From: Ophiocordyceps camponoti-saundersi (nom. inval.)
Lineage: Eukaryota > Ascomycota > Sordariomycetes > Hypocreales > Ophiocordycipitaceae
Reading direction: 5' to 3'
Length of the DNA: 64,000 bases
Assembly: GCA_003339415.1 (NCBI GenBank)
Contig: PDHQ01000078.1
Location: 62,001 to 126,000 of the forward strand
Below, in pieces: positions 20,221-31,144 of this stretch. Position 1 is the first letter of the stretch; each line of letters opens with the position of its first letter. The notes under the pieces are model-generated. The model ran no database searches. It saw only the letters and a list, made by a program, of their open reading frames with translations, and was not told the DNA's origin. Position numbers and translations under genes: made by a program.

Positions 20221-21991
20221 ACGGCAACAACAGCAGTGACCAGCGACGCCTTTCGTGAGGCTGCGGCGGCTCTCGATATATCTTCGTGCTTCTTTTTCGC
20301 TCTCAAGAAGCGCCGTCATCGAGATCTGAGGCAAATCGCCCTCGTCTGGCCCTCGCCCCTTACCTCCATTGCTCCAGTTCCCGCCTGTTGGTTGAAGCTC
20401 GAGTCAAGGGCAGACCTGTCGGGCCGCAGCTACCCGCTCTCATCTAACACTTAAGTCGGGATTCCTTTGTTGGTGGCTGCCACAAGATCATGACAGGGCG
20501 GCGTCTGCCACCACCCCTTTGTTTCCGCTCTGACCTCGTACATGAGATCGACATGGGCCACGAGGGTGCCTCTCTAGTCGTTGCGTTGCACGAAGATTTT
20601 CACGTTTGTAGTACGAACATGGCTGAATGAGGCATGGAACGACCTGCATTGAGGCTAATGACTCACGAATTGCATGTCGTCTAAGAGTTGCTGTTATACC
20701 CAGTGGTAGTGAATAGTGTCGTCTACCTATCTAGGCAGGCTTTCTCTGCTCATCTACCTACCCAGGTAGTTATCCCCAACTTCATCACTGAAAAACGCTG
20801 CTGACTTGTCGGAATATTCATCAAGCGACCACGGTCATATAGCTATTTGTCGGTGAACAGGAGGCCTCGAGTCTTATCCCTCATCTCTGTTCGTTGGGCC
20901 GACTACCTGTTTGAGGTCTATGCCTATGGGCAAGGGGAACCAAATTCGGGAATAATCGAAGATCCCTTGACCGAGCATATAGGGCTGCCTTGCCCTGTGA
21001 CAGCGCCTCCTCGCGATAAGATGCCGAAAGCAGGAAGAAAAGAATATGTCGAGAATGAACTCCTGTCGACTTCTTGTACAACGAAGAAACTGGGCCTCGC
21101 AACAAATGCAATTCCCTAGATTAGGGACGCTGGACAGACTGAGAGTTGGTCGCGACCTGTGGTTGGCAGCATCTGACACTTCAACTTGCCCCTGGGATCA
21201 AGACATACATAGCCCCTTTCTGGACGATCGGTCTCACAGCCCAGCGCACAGCAAGATATTCATGACGCCTTGATGGCAAGGACGACACTTTATGAAATTG
21301 AGCAACTGGTGCTCGGAATGGCTTTGAAACCCCCTTGATCCAAGTTTTTGAGGTCGAGTTGTCCAGGTGGCGTGGAAGAAACCCGTTGTTCCGTCGAGGC
21401 AGGCTCTCAATCGAAGGGCAGCATCAAGGTCCGGCCTTGTCTCACTCGTCTGAGGCAGCTTCAAAAATCGCTTTGCGGCCTGGCCCGAGGCGAGCCGGCC
21501 GTTGTCAATTGCTAGTGACTGCAGGCTGCAATCAAGCCTTGGACTTTTGTTACACACCCCCAAGCGACCCATCGAATTGTTCGCAATTCGCATGTTGTCG
21601 AGTCGTGTAAGCAAGAAGCCTCATATAGTTCAGGAGAAAGTCCACCTTTGTCTCTGAGACATGCACATGAAAAACGTGGACATGTTGGGAGTATGTTTAG
21701 TCGACACCAACAGGGCAGGGATCTCTGAGGGATGAGTGAGATCATGGAGGATGCTGAGGCGCAGTGGGCTCAGAACCTCCTGACTGCACAGACTGACTGA
21801 GATCTGAGTACACTCCAGACCTGTGCCTTGGGGGGCCCCCGGAAGGGAATAAGCGGAAGAAAGGGGGAAAAGGGAGTCCTCGTTCAGCCACCTTGACGAT
21901 CCAAGGGAAGTCTTTCCGCGAGGGCATCATGACTGACTGTGCAGTGGTCTGTCCGAACGGGCCTCAAGGCTCTCAAGCCTGTCGAGATGTG

Positions 21992-22000
21992 TATATAAAG
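21992..22000 (+). promoter_or_regulatory. TATA box of hydrophobin gene
   Basis: TATATAAAG, 164 nt before the hydrophobin ATG, followed by a CT-rich stretch (about 22026-22050) suited to transcription start. Strong TATA boxes fit highly induced fungal genes. Confidence 0.6.
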
Positions 22001-22163
22001 ATGGGTTTCTATCCCGAGTTGCCATTCTTCTTTCTCTCCTCATCAGACCACATTCAAAGCACAGGACAACCATCCAACTACTCAAGCACACCTTCATTTT
22101 CGCAACCCACACTCGCTATTCATTCTTTGTTCCTCGCAACAAACAATCTTTCCAACTTTCAAA

Positions 22164-22876
22164 ATGAAGTGCTACGCCGCTCTTTCCGTCCTGGCTTTGG
22201 CCTTTGCTGCCACTGCCGCTCCCGTGCAGGATAACCACTACGACGACAGGTTCGAGAACAGGGGCTTCGAGACCAAGGGCTTCGAGAGCAGGGGCTACGA
22301 GGCCAGGGGCTACGACAACGGATACTACGGCAGGGGCCGTGACTACGACCACCGCGGCTACGGCTACGGTCCCGGCTACGGCTACGGCAGTGGCCGCCAG
22401 TACAAGCGCGCCGTCCAGGGCCAGCAGCAGACGGGCTACGGCCGCGACTGGGCCCCCTACAATCGCGGCGGCGGCTACGACGGCGACTACGATGCCTCGC
22501 GCAGCTACGAGGATAACCTCAACGGCAACAGCCGCGACAACATCGGAAACAGCCGTGACATTGTCGGCAACCGTGGCAACACCAACGGCAACACCGGTGA
22601 CGTCTGCTCTGCCAAGACTCACCAGCAGGTCTGCTGCGACGGTGGCCTTGGCTGCTTGGTTCAGCTTCTTGGCGAGACGTGCAAGAACACGGCTTACTGC
22701 TGCAACACCTCCGCCGGACCCGTGAGTTTCTGTTTCTTCTTCCTCTTCTTCTTTGCATTCTTCTACGGAAATGGCTTCATCACTGTTCCTGATGTGAATG
22801 CATCCACTGATGACATGGCGTCTTGCAGGGTACTGCCGTCAACCTCGCGCTCCTCAACTGCCTCAAGATCAAATAA
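22164..22876 (+). CDS. Class I-like hydrophobin with long Gly/Tyr/Arg repeat N-terminus
   Basis: Two exons, 22164-22721 and 22829-22876, with a 107-nt intron (GTGAGT...CTTGCAG), give 201 residues. A signal peptide ends near Ala19. Residues 30-60 repeat the unit [RK]-G-[FY]-E-x, then comes a Gly-Tyr-rich stretch, a KR at 81-82 (candidate Kex2 site) and an Asn/Gly/Arg-rich spacer. The C-terminus has eight cysteines in hydrophobin order: C148, CC157-158, C164, C173, CC179-180, C197 (spacings 8, 5, 8, 5, 16), with LGCLVQLLG and TAVNLALLNC as hydrophobic segments. Hydrophobins self-assemble on spores and hyphae and make them water-repellent. The third-to-fourth cysteine loop is short, as in a subset of Sordariomycete proteins. 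The cysteine domain ends four residues after C197. Confidence 0.9.
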
Positions 22877-24012
22877 AGGCCTCCTCACACTTGCGTTGCC
22901 ACCTTACTCCTTTCTCGAAGAGCCGTGGCTTCTGATTCGGGGATTAATCCATGTGGCTCTGTAATTATCTTTCTTCAAGTGTGTACTTTGGGACCTTTTT
23001 TGACCGGCTCCGTCTGGTCTGCTGTTACTTGAGTTTTTGGCGATGCTTTGCTGGATATAAGTTGGCTACGACGGTATAGACAGTAGTCATTTGGTCTAAG
23101 CATCTGATAATAACATGCTCTTCTCGATCTCATATTCCTCTCACTTTCCCTATCGGCCTTCTTTCGCCTGATGCTTGAATACGAACGATCTCTTTTGAAT
23201 CTGCCCAGTGTCGTCTTCGTCTTCGTCTTTTATGTCGAGACCTTCAATATCCGATGTCTTTGCTTTTCCCAAAAGCCAGTCTTTTTACTCTCTTTTCGAA
23301 AGCGTGGCCTGGCAGTCGAATCGTAAACAAAGCTCGACCGGCTCTGTATAACCATGTGCTTGCTCGTAAGACGGTATGTCAGCCCGCCGGCGTAGGTAGG
23401 TAGGCAAGTAGGTAGGTAGGGGTGTATATCCGTCTCGAACACTCACGTCCACAAGCAGAAATAAGGATGCATCTTTACTCTAGCTAACTTCAGCCAGCAG
23501 CAGCAACTGGTATAGATAGTTGGGAGTTGACTCTAACGATGCCCCTTACCGTCTCGAAGAATTCTTAGCATACATACATACATCAGAATGTCTCTCATTG
23601 ACGACTGTGTCATGTCTATCGAGGAATTGGAATGTTGTAAAACGAACATACATACGATTCCGGGTGCTTGAGTCATGGGCCATGTCGGTTTGAGTATTTA
23701 CTTGCTCTTCTCTCTCTCTTTACTTGCTCATTAATTTTTACTTTTTCTCTGATCCTCTGTGGGTTTCTATCACGATACTGAGCAGATTCACATACACAGG
23801 TATGCATGTGTAGGTAGGCAGCGAGCATCAGAACCCGTCAGGGTATGTAGTATGTAGGGATGTATGAGTGTATGTATGTAGGTATTAAGATGACTTGAGT
23901 TGTGTGTTATCAACGCGGGAAGGAAAAAAAAAAGACTTTGCTGTACCCATGTGAAGCCTCCGTAACTCCTATCCAATGCTTCTATCACATCTCTCTTCTT
24001 CTCTGCTCTTCG
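22877..24012. other. Convergent spacer, no gene seen
   Basis: AT-richer 1.1 kb between the hydrophobin and glycosyltransferase 3' ends. It contains GTAGGTAG and ACATACAT microsatellites near 23394-23425, 23570-23584 and 23840-23885. Confidence 0.6.
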
Positions 24013-25011
24013 TCAAGGCTTGTTGAGGATAGGGGATGAAGACCCATCGCGCGAGGCGGCGAAGATGCCGACTTTAAAGTACCGTCGGGCCGTGAAGATT
24101 GCGAGGCTGAGAAGTGCCAAGCAGGCGATGACGACCATGTATGAGCTCTCGACGCCTACGCGATCGGCGACGTAGTTCAAGAACAGGCCGTCCGACTTGT
24201 GCCACGATCTTCCGGCGGCGTGCCAGAGGACGGATCCGCAGTATCGTTCTTCGGCTACCCCCACTGGCTTGTCGGCTTGTCCCATGTGTGAGGCGTAGGA
24301 TCGGAGGGCAGAGTTGATCATGAGGGGCCCTGTTGACCAGAAGACTTGGAGATAGGGGAAGAGGATGTGTCGTGATGAAGACCCTCCTCGCCTCTTGGCT
24401 TCGTGCAGAGCCCATTGGAGGAAGGCGGATCCCTTTTCGGCCATGACGAAGTGGTTGCTGATGCCGGACGTTCCCGAGGTGGGAGCGAAGAGGGCCTGAA
24501 GATGCAGTCGACGCCAGCAGGAGAGCTCAGCGAAGGAGATGGGATGCACGTCCAGATCGGCGTAGAAGCCTCCCTCGGCGTGGAGGACGAGCAGTCTCGC
24601 CACGTCGGCCCGTTGGATGTTTTGCGAATAGCCCTGGTAGGTCGACAGGAGCCAAGGATACTTTGCGGTGATGAGCTCGACGATGTCGGCCTCGGCCCAG
24701 AGCTTGACGGTGTAGTTCATGGGTTCGAACATGGCCTTCCAGGCGTCGTGAGTGGCCTCGATGGGATAGGATGAAACGTTGTTCGTCTTCCAGATCTGAT
24801 GGATGAGCTTGGGAACGCCTTGATCGTCATCTTTGGAGTCGGGGGGTGGATGAGCTGAGCACTCCCTGATGACGTTTAGAGAGTCTGGTAACCGGTTGGC
24901 GAGGTCAACGTCGCTGATGTAGGTGAGTTGGTGGATGATGACGAGAGCGGAGACGGCTAGTAATAGCAGGGCGATGACTTTGCGTGAGCTCCATCGCATG
25001 AGAACTGCCAT
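24013..25011 (-). CDS. Glycosyltransferase family 32 (DXD sugar transferase), type II membrane protein
   Basis: A single exon of 332 residues. A short basic N-terminus precedes a signal anchor (VIALLLLAVSALVIIHQLTY, about 12-31), so the catalytic part should be in the Golgi lumen. GT32 motifs are VPKLIHQIWKT (about 66-76), the helix RADVARLLVLHAEGGFYADL with DXD at 152-154 (DLD), then SNHFVMAEKGSAF and STGPLMINSAL. A second hydrophobic segment near the C-terminus (YMVVIACLALLSLAIFTARR) is seen in inositolphosphoceramide mannosyltransferase-type members (Sur1/Csg1), where the sugar donor is GDP-mannose and the acceptor a sphingolipid. The acceptor cannot be read from this sequence, and an Och1-like or other GT32 role is possible. 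Confidence 0.88.
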   Translation of the reverse strand: MAVLMRWSSRKVIALLLLAVSALVIIHQLTYISDVDLANRLPDSLNVIRECSAHPPPDSKDDDQGVPKLIHQIWKTNNVSSYPIEATHDAWKAMFEPMNYTVKLWAEADIVELITAKYPWLLSTYQGYSQNIQRADVARLLVLHAEGGFYADLDVHPISFAELSCWRRLHLQALFAPTSGTSGISNHFVMAEKGSAFLQWALHEAKRRGGSSSRHILFPYLQVFWSTGPLMINSALRSYASHMGQADKPVGVAEERYCGSVLWHAAGRSWHKSDGLFLNYVADRVGVESSYMVVIACLALLSLAIFTARRYFKVGIFAASRDGSSSPILNKP

Positions 25012-25401
25012 GGTTCGTCTAGGAGGGGTTTTGGATCTATGTATACAGGCGTGTAGTAATTAGGTACCTAGGTTGGTAGGTTGGTAAGATAGAAGGGGTT
25101 ATACAGGAAGCCGAAGCCGTCAGAAGCGGGATGCGGCGCCTGATGGGAGAAACCGAGGCGACGGCAGACGCATTGGGAGCGACGGACTTTGCGGCAGAGG
25201 AAAAAGGGAGATGAAAGGAACGAGATAAGGGTAGCGAGAGGATGTCGTTGACGGCTAAAGAGTGTGGAGACTTTTCTGTTGTCGACAGAGGAGAGAGAGT
25301 GTGTGTGTGTTTGTATATATGTGTGTGAGTTTAGAGTGAGAGACAGAAGAGAGAGAGAGAGACAGAAGAGGGAGAGACGGGAAGAGATGGAGAGAAGAGA
25401 T

Positions 25402-25402
<1 letters not shown>

Positions 25403-25455
<53 letters not shown>
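25403..25455. repeat. (GA)n dinucleotide repeat
   Basis: About 26 GA units within a purine-rich region from 25270 to 25470. Confidence 0.9.
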
Positions 25456-25461
<6 letters not shown>

Positions 25462-25897
25462 ATAGAAGGTGAAGGAGTTTGACGCAGGGGCGTCTCTAGG
25501 TAGAGGATTGAAGCTTCTCCAAAACTGCCGACGAGGGGCAGGTGCAGTTAAAGAAGTAAAACGAGGTTGAAGCTCGAGGCCCAAATCGTTTCAAGGTCTA
25601 GCCGGGTTTCGTAATAAGCCTCGGGAAGGGGGAGGGGAAGAGATATGATCGACGTTAGAAGAGCCGGCTGATACGGGAGGGAAGAGAACGGGCGGGCGAA
25701 CGGAGCTCGGGCAAGCCTTGGTGGTAGTAATGGTTCCCTTTGTTAACGGTGCACGCTCATCTCATCTTTTTTTTTCCCCCTCCAAGTCGAATGATTCACT
25801 GTTTAGATTCCGTTGAAGATGATGGGAGGAGGGGAAGATAAGATGGGGGTGGATGAGAGGAGATGATGAAGGAGAATGACACGATAGACATATGGGG

Positions 25898-25925
25898 AGA
25901 GTGAGTGAGTGAGTGAGTGAGTGAG
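25898..25925. repeat. (GAGT)n tetranucleotide repeat
   Basis: About six to seven GAGT units. Confidence 0.85.
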
Positions 25926-27480
25926 GAATAGGAGAAGAAAGAAGGAAGAAAGACACGACAGCAGACAGCTCTTAATCAGCCTTGTCTGACATCACTCTTG
26001 CTCATGTTGGTGAAACACACCCAATGGCTATGGCAAACACTGACAAGACCAAGTGGATCGATGGCATGACTGGCAGCGGCGCAGACTCCAAAATGAAAGA
26101 GAGGGACAAAAAAAAAAGAGGATCATCAATGCCATGACATGCCAGGACACAGCTGATTTGCCTGTGGCTTTGACCCTTAGTTCGCTTGGCGGCTTTCCCC
26201 CCCTAAACGGGACCACGGTGATCTCGGGAGAACCGGGGGAAACCGTGCCATTGGGTTTAGGGTTTGGGTTGGGTGGAAAAAAGAATTTAGGGGGGGAGGA
26301 TTCTCTTTCTGGAACGAATCGGGAAGTTTTGAGGCGAGTTTAGGGGGGGGGGGGGGGGAAGCTTAGATGGGTTAGACTTGTGTTGGGTGGTTCAAAGACT
26401 AGGGATCCCGGGAATGTCGTGTCAGGGCAGAAAAGTGAGTGAGTGAGGTGGCTGTTGATCACGTCAGAATAGCCGTAGGAACATGACTGGGTTAATAACT
26501 TAATAGGTAGGCATGTAAAACGTTGACAACTTGGCCGTTGTGATGAGGGGATGATGTGCATTCAGCCTTGTCTGTTAGCCTCGAATCATCATCATCATCA
26601 TCGTCTAGTAAAACGTCAATAGATGGAGTATTACAAAAAAAAAAAACTGTCACTAAAGGTCTGTGATGCAGATAGTCTACCCTCTATAGACACCCTTGGA
26701 TTAGACAGAAAGACGGGGGCAAATTCAATCTCTCAACTTGGGGCCCGGCTCCAGCCCATGGGTCTGAACTCTGAGCCTACTTACAGACCAGCACAGGCTT
26801 TAGACTAGTTCTGGAAGCATGATCCTTTCTGGCCCTTGACGTCAGGGGTCAGGGCATTCGGCACTTACATACATACACACATACCTAGGTACCGCACGAG
26901 AGCCGTCAGCCGTTGAACTAATAAGAAGGCGGCGCAGTAAGCTTAAAAGCTAGTTTTTCTAAGCCTCCTGGATTTAAAAAAAAAAATCTCTCGGGCGGAA
27001 GGAAAGGGGAGAAAAGAGGAGAGGCTGTCATTACCTATGTAGATTAACCCTACTGGATAAACCGGCGAGAAAGAACCCCAGCCTCGGCGTCTTCATATTC
27101 CAGTCATCAAGGTAGGGAGGCACATGTTTGGATACGGAGTTCATCTTACCCGTTTGTCGATGGGGGATTTCACGGAGCCAGGGTCGACTTTATCGAAGAG
27201 ATGGACGAGAAGTCTTCTTGGTAGCAGGTTTCCATCCAACTGGATAAGTATGTATGTATGTAGATGCCTGGCATCAGCCTCCCTGTAATCTACCGACCTG
27301 CGTAACATGGATATAAATAGATGTGCGTATGTACATACGGATGTATATACGGACACTTCAGCAGTTGTTCGCATGAATAAACATGGATCCCATAATCTAA
27401 CAATACGAGAAAACCCTCATCACCCATCACGTATGTATACGACTCGATGAAAGGCATTCCCCGATTACCCGACCCATGAA

Positions 27481-27744
27481 TCATCCGGCAAACAACTTGC
27501 CACGCAGTATCGCCTCCATAATAACCTTCTCTTTAGGGTTGTGAAATGAATCCTCAGCGTGGAGATACGGGAGAATCGCATCTGGACTCTGAGGCAGACT
27601 GGCGGATCCCGCGGAAGCCGTCGGCTGAGCTGTTGTCGTCACTGGCTTCGTCGTCGCTTCGTTTTTCGCTGCCGTTGCGAGTGGATTGGCACAAGATAGG
27701 CTGGCCGTTACAAGCATGGCTGTGAATGTGATTGGAGCCTTCAT
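27481..27744 (-). CDS. Small secreted protein, unknown function
   Basis: The frame gives 87 residues from the ATG at 27744. An ATG 21 codons upstream is in frame, but the downstream one directly starts a good signal peptide (MKAPITFTAMLVTASLSCA). The mature part is Thr/Ala/Ser-rich (TKPVTTTAQPTASAGSASLP), then has PDAILPYLHAEDSFHNPKEK and a short helix to the end. It has no cysteine beyond the signal region. A TATATATA at about 27956-27963 lies in the right orientation about 215 nt upstream. No family is recognised. The case rests on the signal peptide and on its place among other secreted-protein genes, so it stays tentative. Confidence 0.5.
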   Translation of the reverse strand: MKAPITFTAMLVTASLSCANPLATAAKNEATTKPVTTTAQPTASAGSASLPQSPDAILPYLHAEDSFHNPKEKVIMEAILRGKLFAG

Positions 27745-28716
27745 ACTGTGACTGTAAGAGAAGGGGTGATGATGTTCGACGAGTTGAAAGAGTTGATGAT
27801 TGCTCAACTGTGAGACTCACTGGCTGGGTTGTTGCCAACTTCTTATAATCGCAGATGCCGGAGCGTCTATTCAGTTTTTGTTTCCGAGTTGCTCTATGGC
27901 AGCATCGCGATAGAGTCGCCTCGCAACTCCTTCCAACATGCTTTAACAGTAACAGTATATATAATGATCGACGTATAGTCCTACGCCATGTCTCGAAGCT
28001 ACTCAGAACTCGCTCGCAACACGACGTTTTTGCAGATCTGCTTCTCATGTCCGATGGCTATAAAAGTTCTCGATCACGGTCAAAGCCCTTTCCTCACAAG
28101 TTTGAACTGCTGCTCAGTCCTCACAACATAGCCAAGGTAACAAAGTGAATACGATGAATCAACAGACAACGAAGAAAAGAAACGAAAGAAAAACCTCTGT
28201 TACATCAAAACCAATAAAGCAACGTCAGAGAAATCCTATCTGAGCGCAAACCTCAGCCGTGGACATTCGTCCAAGACAAGCGGAAGACTCTGTACCACCT
28301 TAAACTCCTCCGCCTGCTTTGTTTTCTGATCACAACCTGAAGTGGCTGGAGATGAATCACGGAAGGATCCGCGATAATCAGTTTGATCATGTGCAAGGTA
28401 GGATCGAGCGGCTGATTCTTGCACCACCTCCGTTTCGACGGCGTTCTGGCCGCTGCTATACGGATTGTCGAGGCTACGACCGTCAAGGCCGACTTACCGC
28501 CACAAGCCACCGTGAACCCTTGCATTCGAAGACGATGGATTCATCACCACAGTTTGCCTGCAAGTCTCACCTCAGCGCCTGCACGGCTCTCTTTCTCATT
28601 GGAGTAGTCAAGCCCCCTTTTACCGTAGATATCGCCGCTTGTCTCAGGTGAGCCATTGCCATGAACATGTAATTGCTTCTTACGCGAAGAGAGAGAGAGA
28701 GGGGGGGGGGGAGAGA

Positions 28717-28752
<36 letters not shown>

Positions 28753-28886
28753 TGTAGGTAGGAATAGTGACAGAGCTATATCAAGCCACCCCCCCCCCCC
28801 CCCCCTCAAAGACAGATCCGACTTGTCCGATCTCTCATCCCTCAGTCACAATCGAGATATTACCTGAGCCTCGTCGAAACTCAATC
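27745..28886. other. Divergent spacer with GA repeat and C tract
   Basis: It separates two secreted-protein genes. A GA repeat (28687-28750) and a C run (28789-28805) sit just upstream of the right-hand gene. The 60-160 codon frames here lack support. Confidence 0.55.
28687..28750. repeat. Interrupted (GA)n repeat
   Basis: GA units broken by a run of G, about 140 nt before the secreted-protein ATG at 28887. Confidence 0.85.
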
Positions 28887-29558
28887 ATGATCCTGCCGTC
28901 CGTCAAAGATAGCCTCGCAGCCTGGGTGGCGATCCTCTGCCTCTCCCGATACGCCTCTGCCTCGCATCAGTCCCAGGACGTCGACATACCAGGCGATGTC
29001 GAGGCCAGCACTACATCGTTACGATATGGCCACTGCTACATCATCAAAAACTCAAAGGGCGAGGAGCTGGGCAACCAGCCTGTCCCCTGGGGCTATCTCA
29101 GGTTCGGGTCTGGCAACAAGAAGACAACCTTCAGGGTGTGCGAGAGTCTCGGACAATGCACTCCCTCTCACCCATCGCCATATCGTCGTATCCTCCGCAA
29201 CCCAGCTCGATTCTGGCTCTTCAATATCGAAGGCAACGACTACTCCAAGGACGGAGAATTCGTCGCTGCCAACTCTCAGCCCTTTAGCAGCGGCGGCCTG
29301 ACTTATCCTGGCGGCACTTCTTATCGCTATTACATCAACTTTTGGGGAGAGAATGACTACTGTGACGCCGATCGCCGCTACCTGGGCAACTGTGCTGTCA
29401 GGCTCCGGCCGGATAACCTTCGCGATGACAAGGGCCTGTCGATTGGTACCGACCACTTCCTTCGGGTCGTCGCCTCGGGAGATAGCTACGTCAATGTGAC
29501 GTTCCACGAGAGGGAGTGTCCCGAGAACAAGGATTCTGTCACCCTCGGCGAGCTCTAA
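28887..29558 (+). CDS. Secreted protein, unknown function
   Basis: The frame gives 223 residues from the ATG at 28887, which begins a signal peptide (MILPSVKDSLAAWVAILCLS, cleavage near Ala25). An earlier in-frame ATG at 28767 would put a Pro-rich run in front and is less likely. The mature protein has a compact beta-rich look: LRYGHCYIIKNSKGEELGNQ, then YLRFGSGNKKTTFRVC, FWLFNIEGNDYSKDGEFV, YYINFWGENDYCDADRRYLG and DSYVNVTFHERECPE. Six cysteines after the signal region suggest disulfides, and there is one NVT glycosylation site. The fold resembles small beta-trefoil-like secreted proteins of Hypocreales, but I cannot name a family. It is a single exon. Confidence 0.72.
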   Translation: MILPSVKDSLAAWVAILCLSRYASASHQSQDVDIPGDVEASTTSLRYGHCYIIKNSKGEELGNQPVPWGYLRFGSGNKKTTFRVCESLGQCTPSHPSPYRRILRNPARFWLFNIEGNDYSKDGEFVAANSQPFSSGGLTYPGGTSYRYYINFWGENDYCDADRRYLGNCAVRLRPDNLRDDKGLSIGTDHFLRVVASGDSYVNVTFHERECPENKDSVTLGEL

Positions 29559-30058
29559 GCTTTCCAATGCTTCCGTCGAATCTGACGACAAGATTCGCTG
29601 TCTATTGCTCTTTTGATCATGCCCAGCGGCCGTGACCTGGATGTTTTCATTCCTGGCCATGTCCGCGTTTCCTGCTGTCGTTGCGTTGCGTATCTCATAG
29701 GGATGCTTACGCCGGTTGCTCAATATAGTTGGTCGAAACTGAAAGCTTCGTTTCCATCTGTTACTCCCAATCTACTCTACAGTCCCGTGCTCTGACACTC
29801 ATTCACTCTTTGCCTCTAAATCGGTTGATGATGCCTTTATCAGATGTGTTATTGCAACTTGAGCACAGCGAATACATCGTCCTCATGTAACTCTTCCACG
29901 GCTTCACCGATATCTTTTGATTTCCAGAGTCAAAGATACTCTTAATTCACATAAAAGATGTTCTTCTGTTTGAAGACCAAAGTAGGTCAGTAGCTTCGAC
30001 ACCCCAGGCATACAGCTTTCCAGTCTCGATGGAGTTTGCCGCTACACCCCTGTTGCCT
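29559..30058. other. Convergent 3' spacer
   Basis: 500 nt of AT-richer sequence between two secreted-protein genes, with no supported frame. Confidence 0.55.
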
Positions 30059-31144
30059 TCACATGGCATGTCCCTGCTCCCAATCGCCGCCCACAAGCTC
30101 TCGTACCAGGCTTTCGTCCTTGAACTGTAGACAAGCGGCATCTGTACACTCAAGCAGTGACTGCGATCCTGATTCGGGAAGCTGACGCTGCGGCGAGCAG
30201 GGAAACTTCTTGGGCATCAGGGGCGGAGGCTCGCTGCTATCCTTCGCAAACCACTGAGTAGGCCTCAACATATGGACGAAATACAGGTCTTCGACCGGGT
30301 CGTATATCTCGCCATTGCTCAGCATAGCCCACGGATAACCCCTGAAGCAGCCTGTGAAATATGGCCTGCGATCTCGAGTTATCAGTTTCATCTCGCCCAT
30401 AGGCGTCCCATTCTTCCTCAACAGCGGAACCTTGAAGCCGCAGTCACGAGCAATGGTCCCGTGACAGTTTTCATCATAGTATTTCTGATATTCGCTGCAT
30501 TGGAGGTGTTCCCTCTTCTGATCGCATATCCGCATCTCTTCCGTGCAGGCGAGTTTGGCCACCCTCTTGCATTGACCGAGGACAATGGCGTGCCAGGACA
30601 GGACTTGGACTTGGCAGTGATGCCAAGCAGGGCATACATGTTCCGCCGTATGCTGGACCGTCTTCCTCTGTACCTGGGCCTTTGGCTGTTGTCGTCCACG
30701 CGTAAACAGGCTGCCCAGGCTGTGGCCCATTGGTCGGACCTCAAGGCCCCAACCTTCTGCGTAATTGTCCAAGATGGCTGTAGCCTGCGAGGTATTGAAG
30801 AAGACACTGCTACTGTTTGCCCATACGTCGGCTTCCACGTTGACTTCCGGCGTGGCCATGATATTGTCCGTTCCGGGGATAAACTCTTCCTCAACCCAGT
30901 AACGGATCTTGGAGCAATGGTTTCGACCACCAAGGGGCCAAGAGAAAGTCTTGATATTCGAACAAGGCTTTGTTTCGGAATATGTCGAGTTGAAATAAGG
31001 AACGTTACTTGTGTCGATTCGAGAGCTTTTCTCGAAACCGTCCAGAAAGTCTCCCTCCTCGCCATGAAGCGTCAAAGGCACGCGAGTTTCAGCGAGGATG
31101 AGCACGGCATTTGCTACCGAGATGAGTAGTTTAGACCTCATCAT
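30059..31144 (-). CDS. Orphan secreted cysteine-containing protein
   Basis: A single exon of 361 residues. The start (MMRSKLLISVANAVLILAET) is a plausible signal peptide. The mature region has N-X-S/T sites (NSTYS, NSSSV, NTSQA, NGTPM), about 12 cysteines and aromatic-rich blocks such as FSWPLGGRNHCSKIRYWVEE, GLEVRPMGHSLGSLFTRG and RPYFTGCFRGYPWAMLSNGE. I do not recognise the family. The antisense strand also has a long frame (30272-31129), but it lacks a signal peptide and its composition is less protein-like, so the minus strand is preferred. A CCAAT and a TATA-like TTATAGATA occur in the upstream 31190-31260 region in the right orientation. It sits between two other secreted-protein genes. 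Confidence 0.6.
   Translation of the reverse strand: MMRSKLLISVANAVLILAETRVPLTLHGEEGDFLDGFEKSSRIDTSNVPYFNSTYSETKPCSNIKTFSWPLGGRNHCSKIRYWVEEEFIPGTDNIMATPEVNVEADVWANSSSVFFNTSQATAILDNYAEGWGLEVRPMGHSLGSLFTRGRQQPKAQVQRKTVQHTAEHVCPAWHHCQVQVLSWHAIVLGQCKRVAKLACTEEMRICDQKREHLQCSEYQKYYDENCHGTIARDCGFKVPLLRKNGTPMGEMKLITRDRRPYFTGCFRGYPWAMLSNGEIYDPVEDLYFVHMLRPTQWFAKDSSEPPPLMPKKFPCSPQRQLPESGSQSLLECTDAACLQFKDESLVRELVGGDWEQGHAM

Larger units (their letters stand above)
19130..22163. other. 3-kb spacer, no supported gene; hydrophobin promoter at right end
   Basis: The left part (to about 19640) is a G-rich leader of the F-box-like gene. The middle has a CAG/CAT repeat at 20175-20220. Frames at 19866, 20030, 20128, 20847 and 21335 are 63-110 codons without domain, signal peptide or splice partners. 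The right end has a TATA box and a pyrimidine-rich leader before the hydrophobin gene. Confidence 0.55.
25012..27480. other. 2.5-kb repeat-rich spacer, no supported gene
   Basis: It holds a long GA tract, a GTGA repeat, a poly-G tract near 26343-26358 and a CCTAGG palindrome at 26884. The frames present are repeat-derived or have no features. Confidence 0.6.

Noticed and set aside
19866..20454. Overlapping frames around the CAG repeat
   Set aside because: Short, repeat-driven, with no signal peptide, domain or clear introns.
22116..22622. Minus-strand 168-codon Val/Ala-rich frame
   Set aside because: Mirror of the Gly/Tyr/Arg repeats of the hydrophobin; low complexity.
30272..31129. Plus-strand 285-codon frame
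   Set aside because: Antisense to the 361-residue secreted protein; no signal peptide or conserved pattern, and the minus frame is longer and more protein-like.
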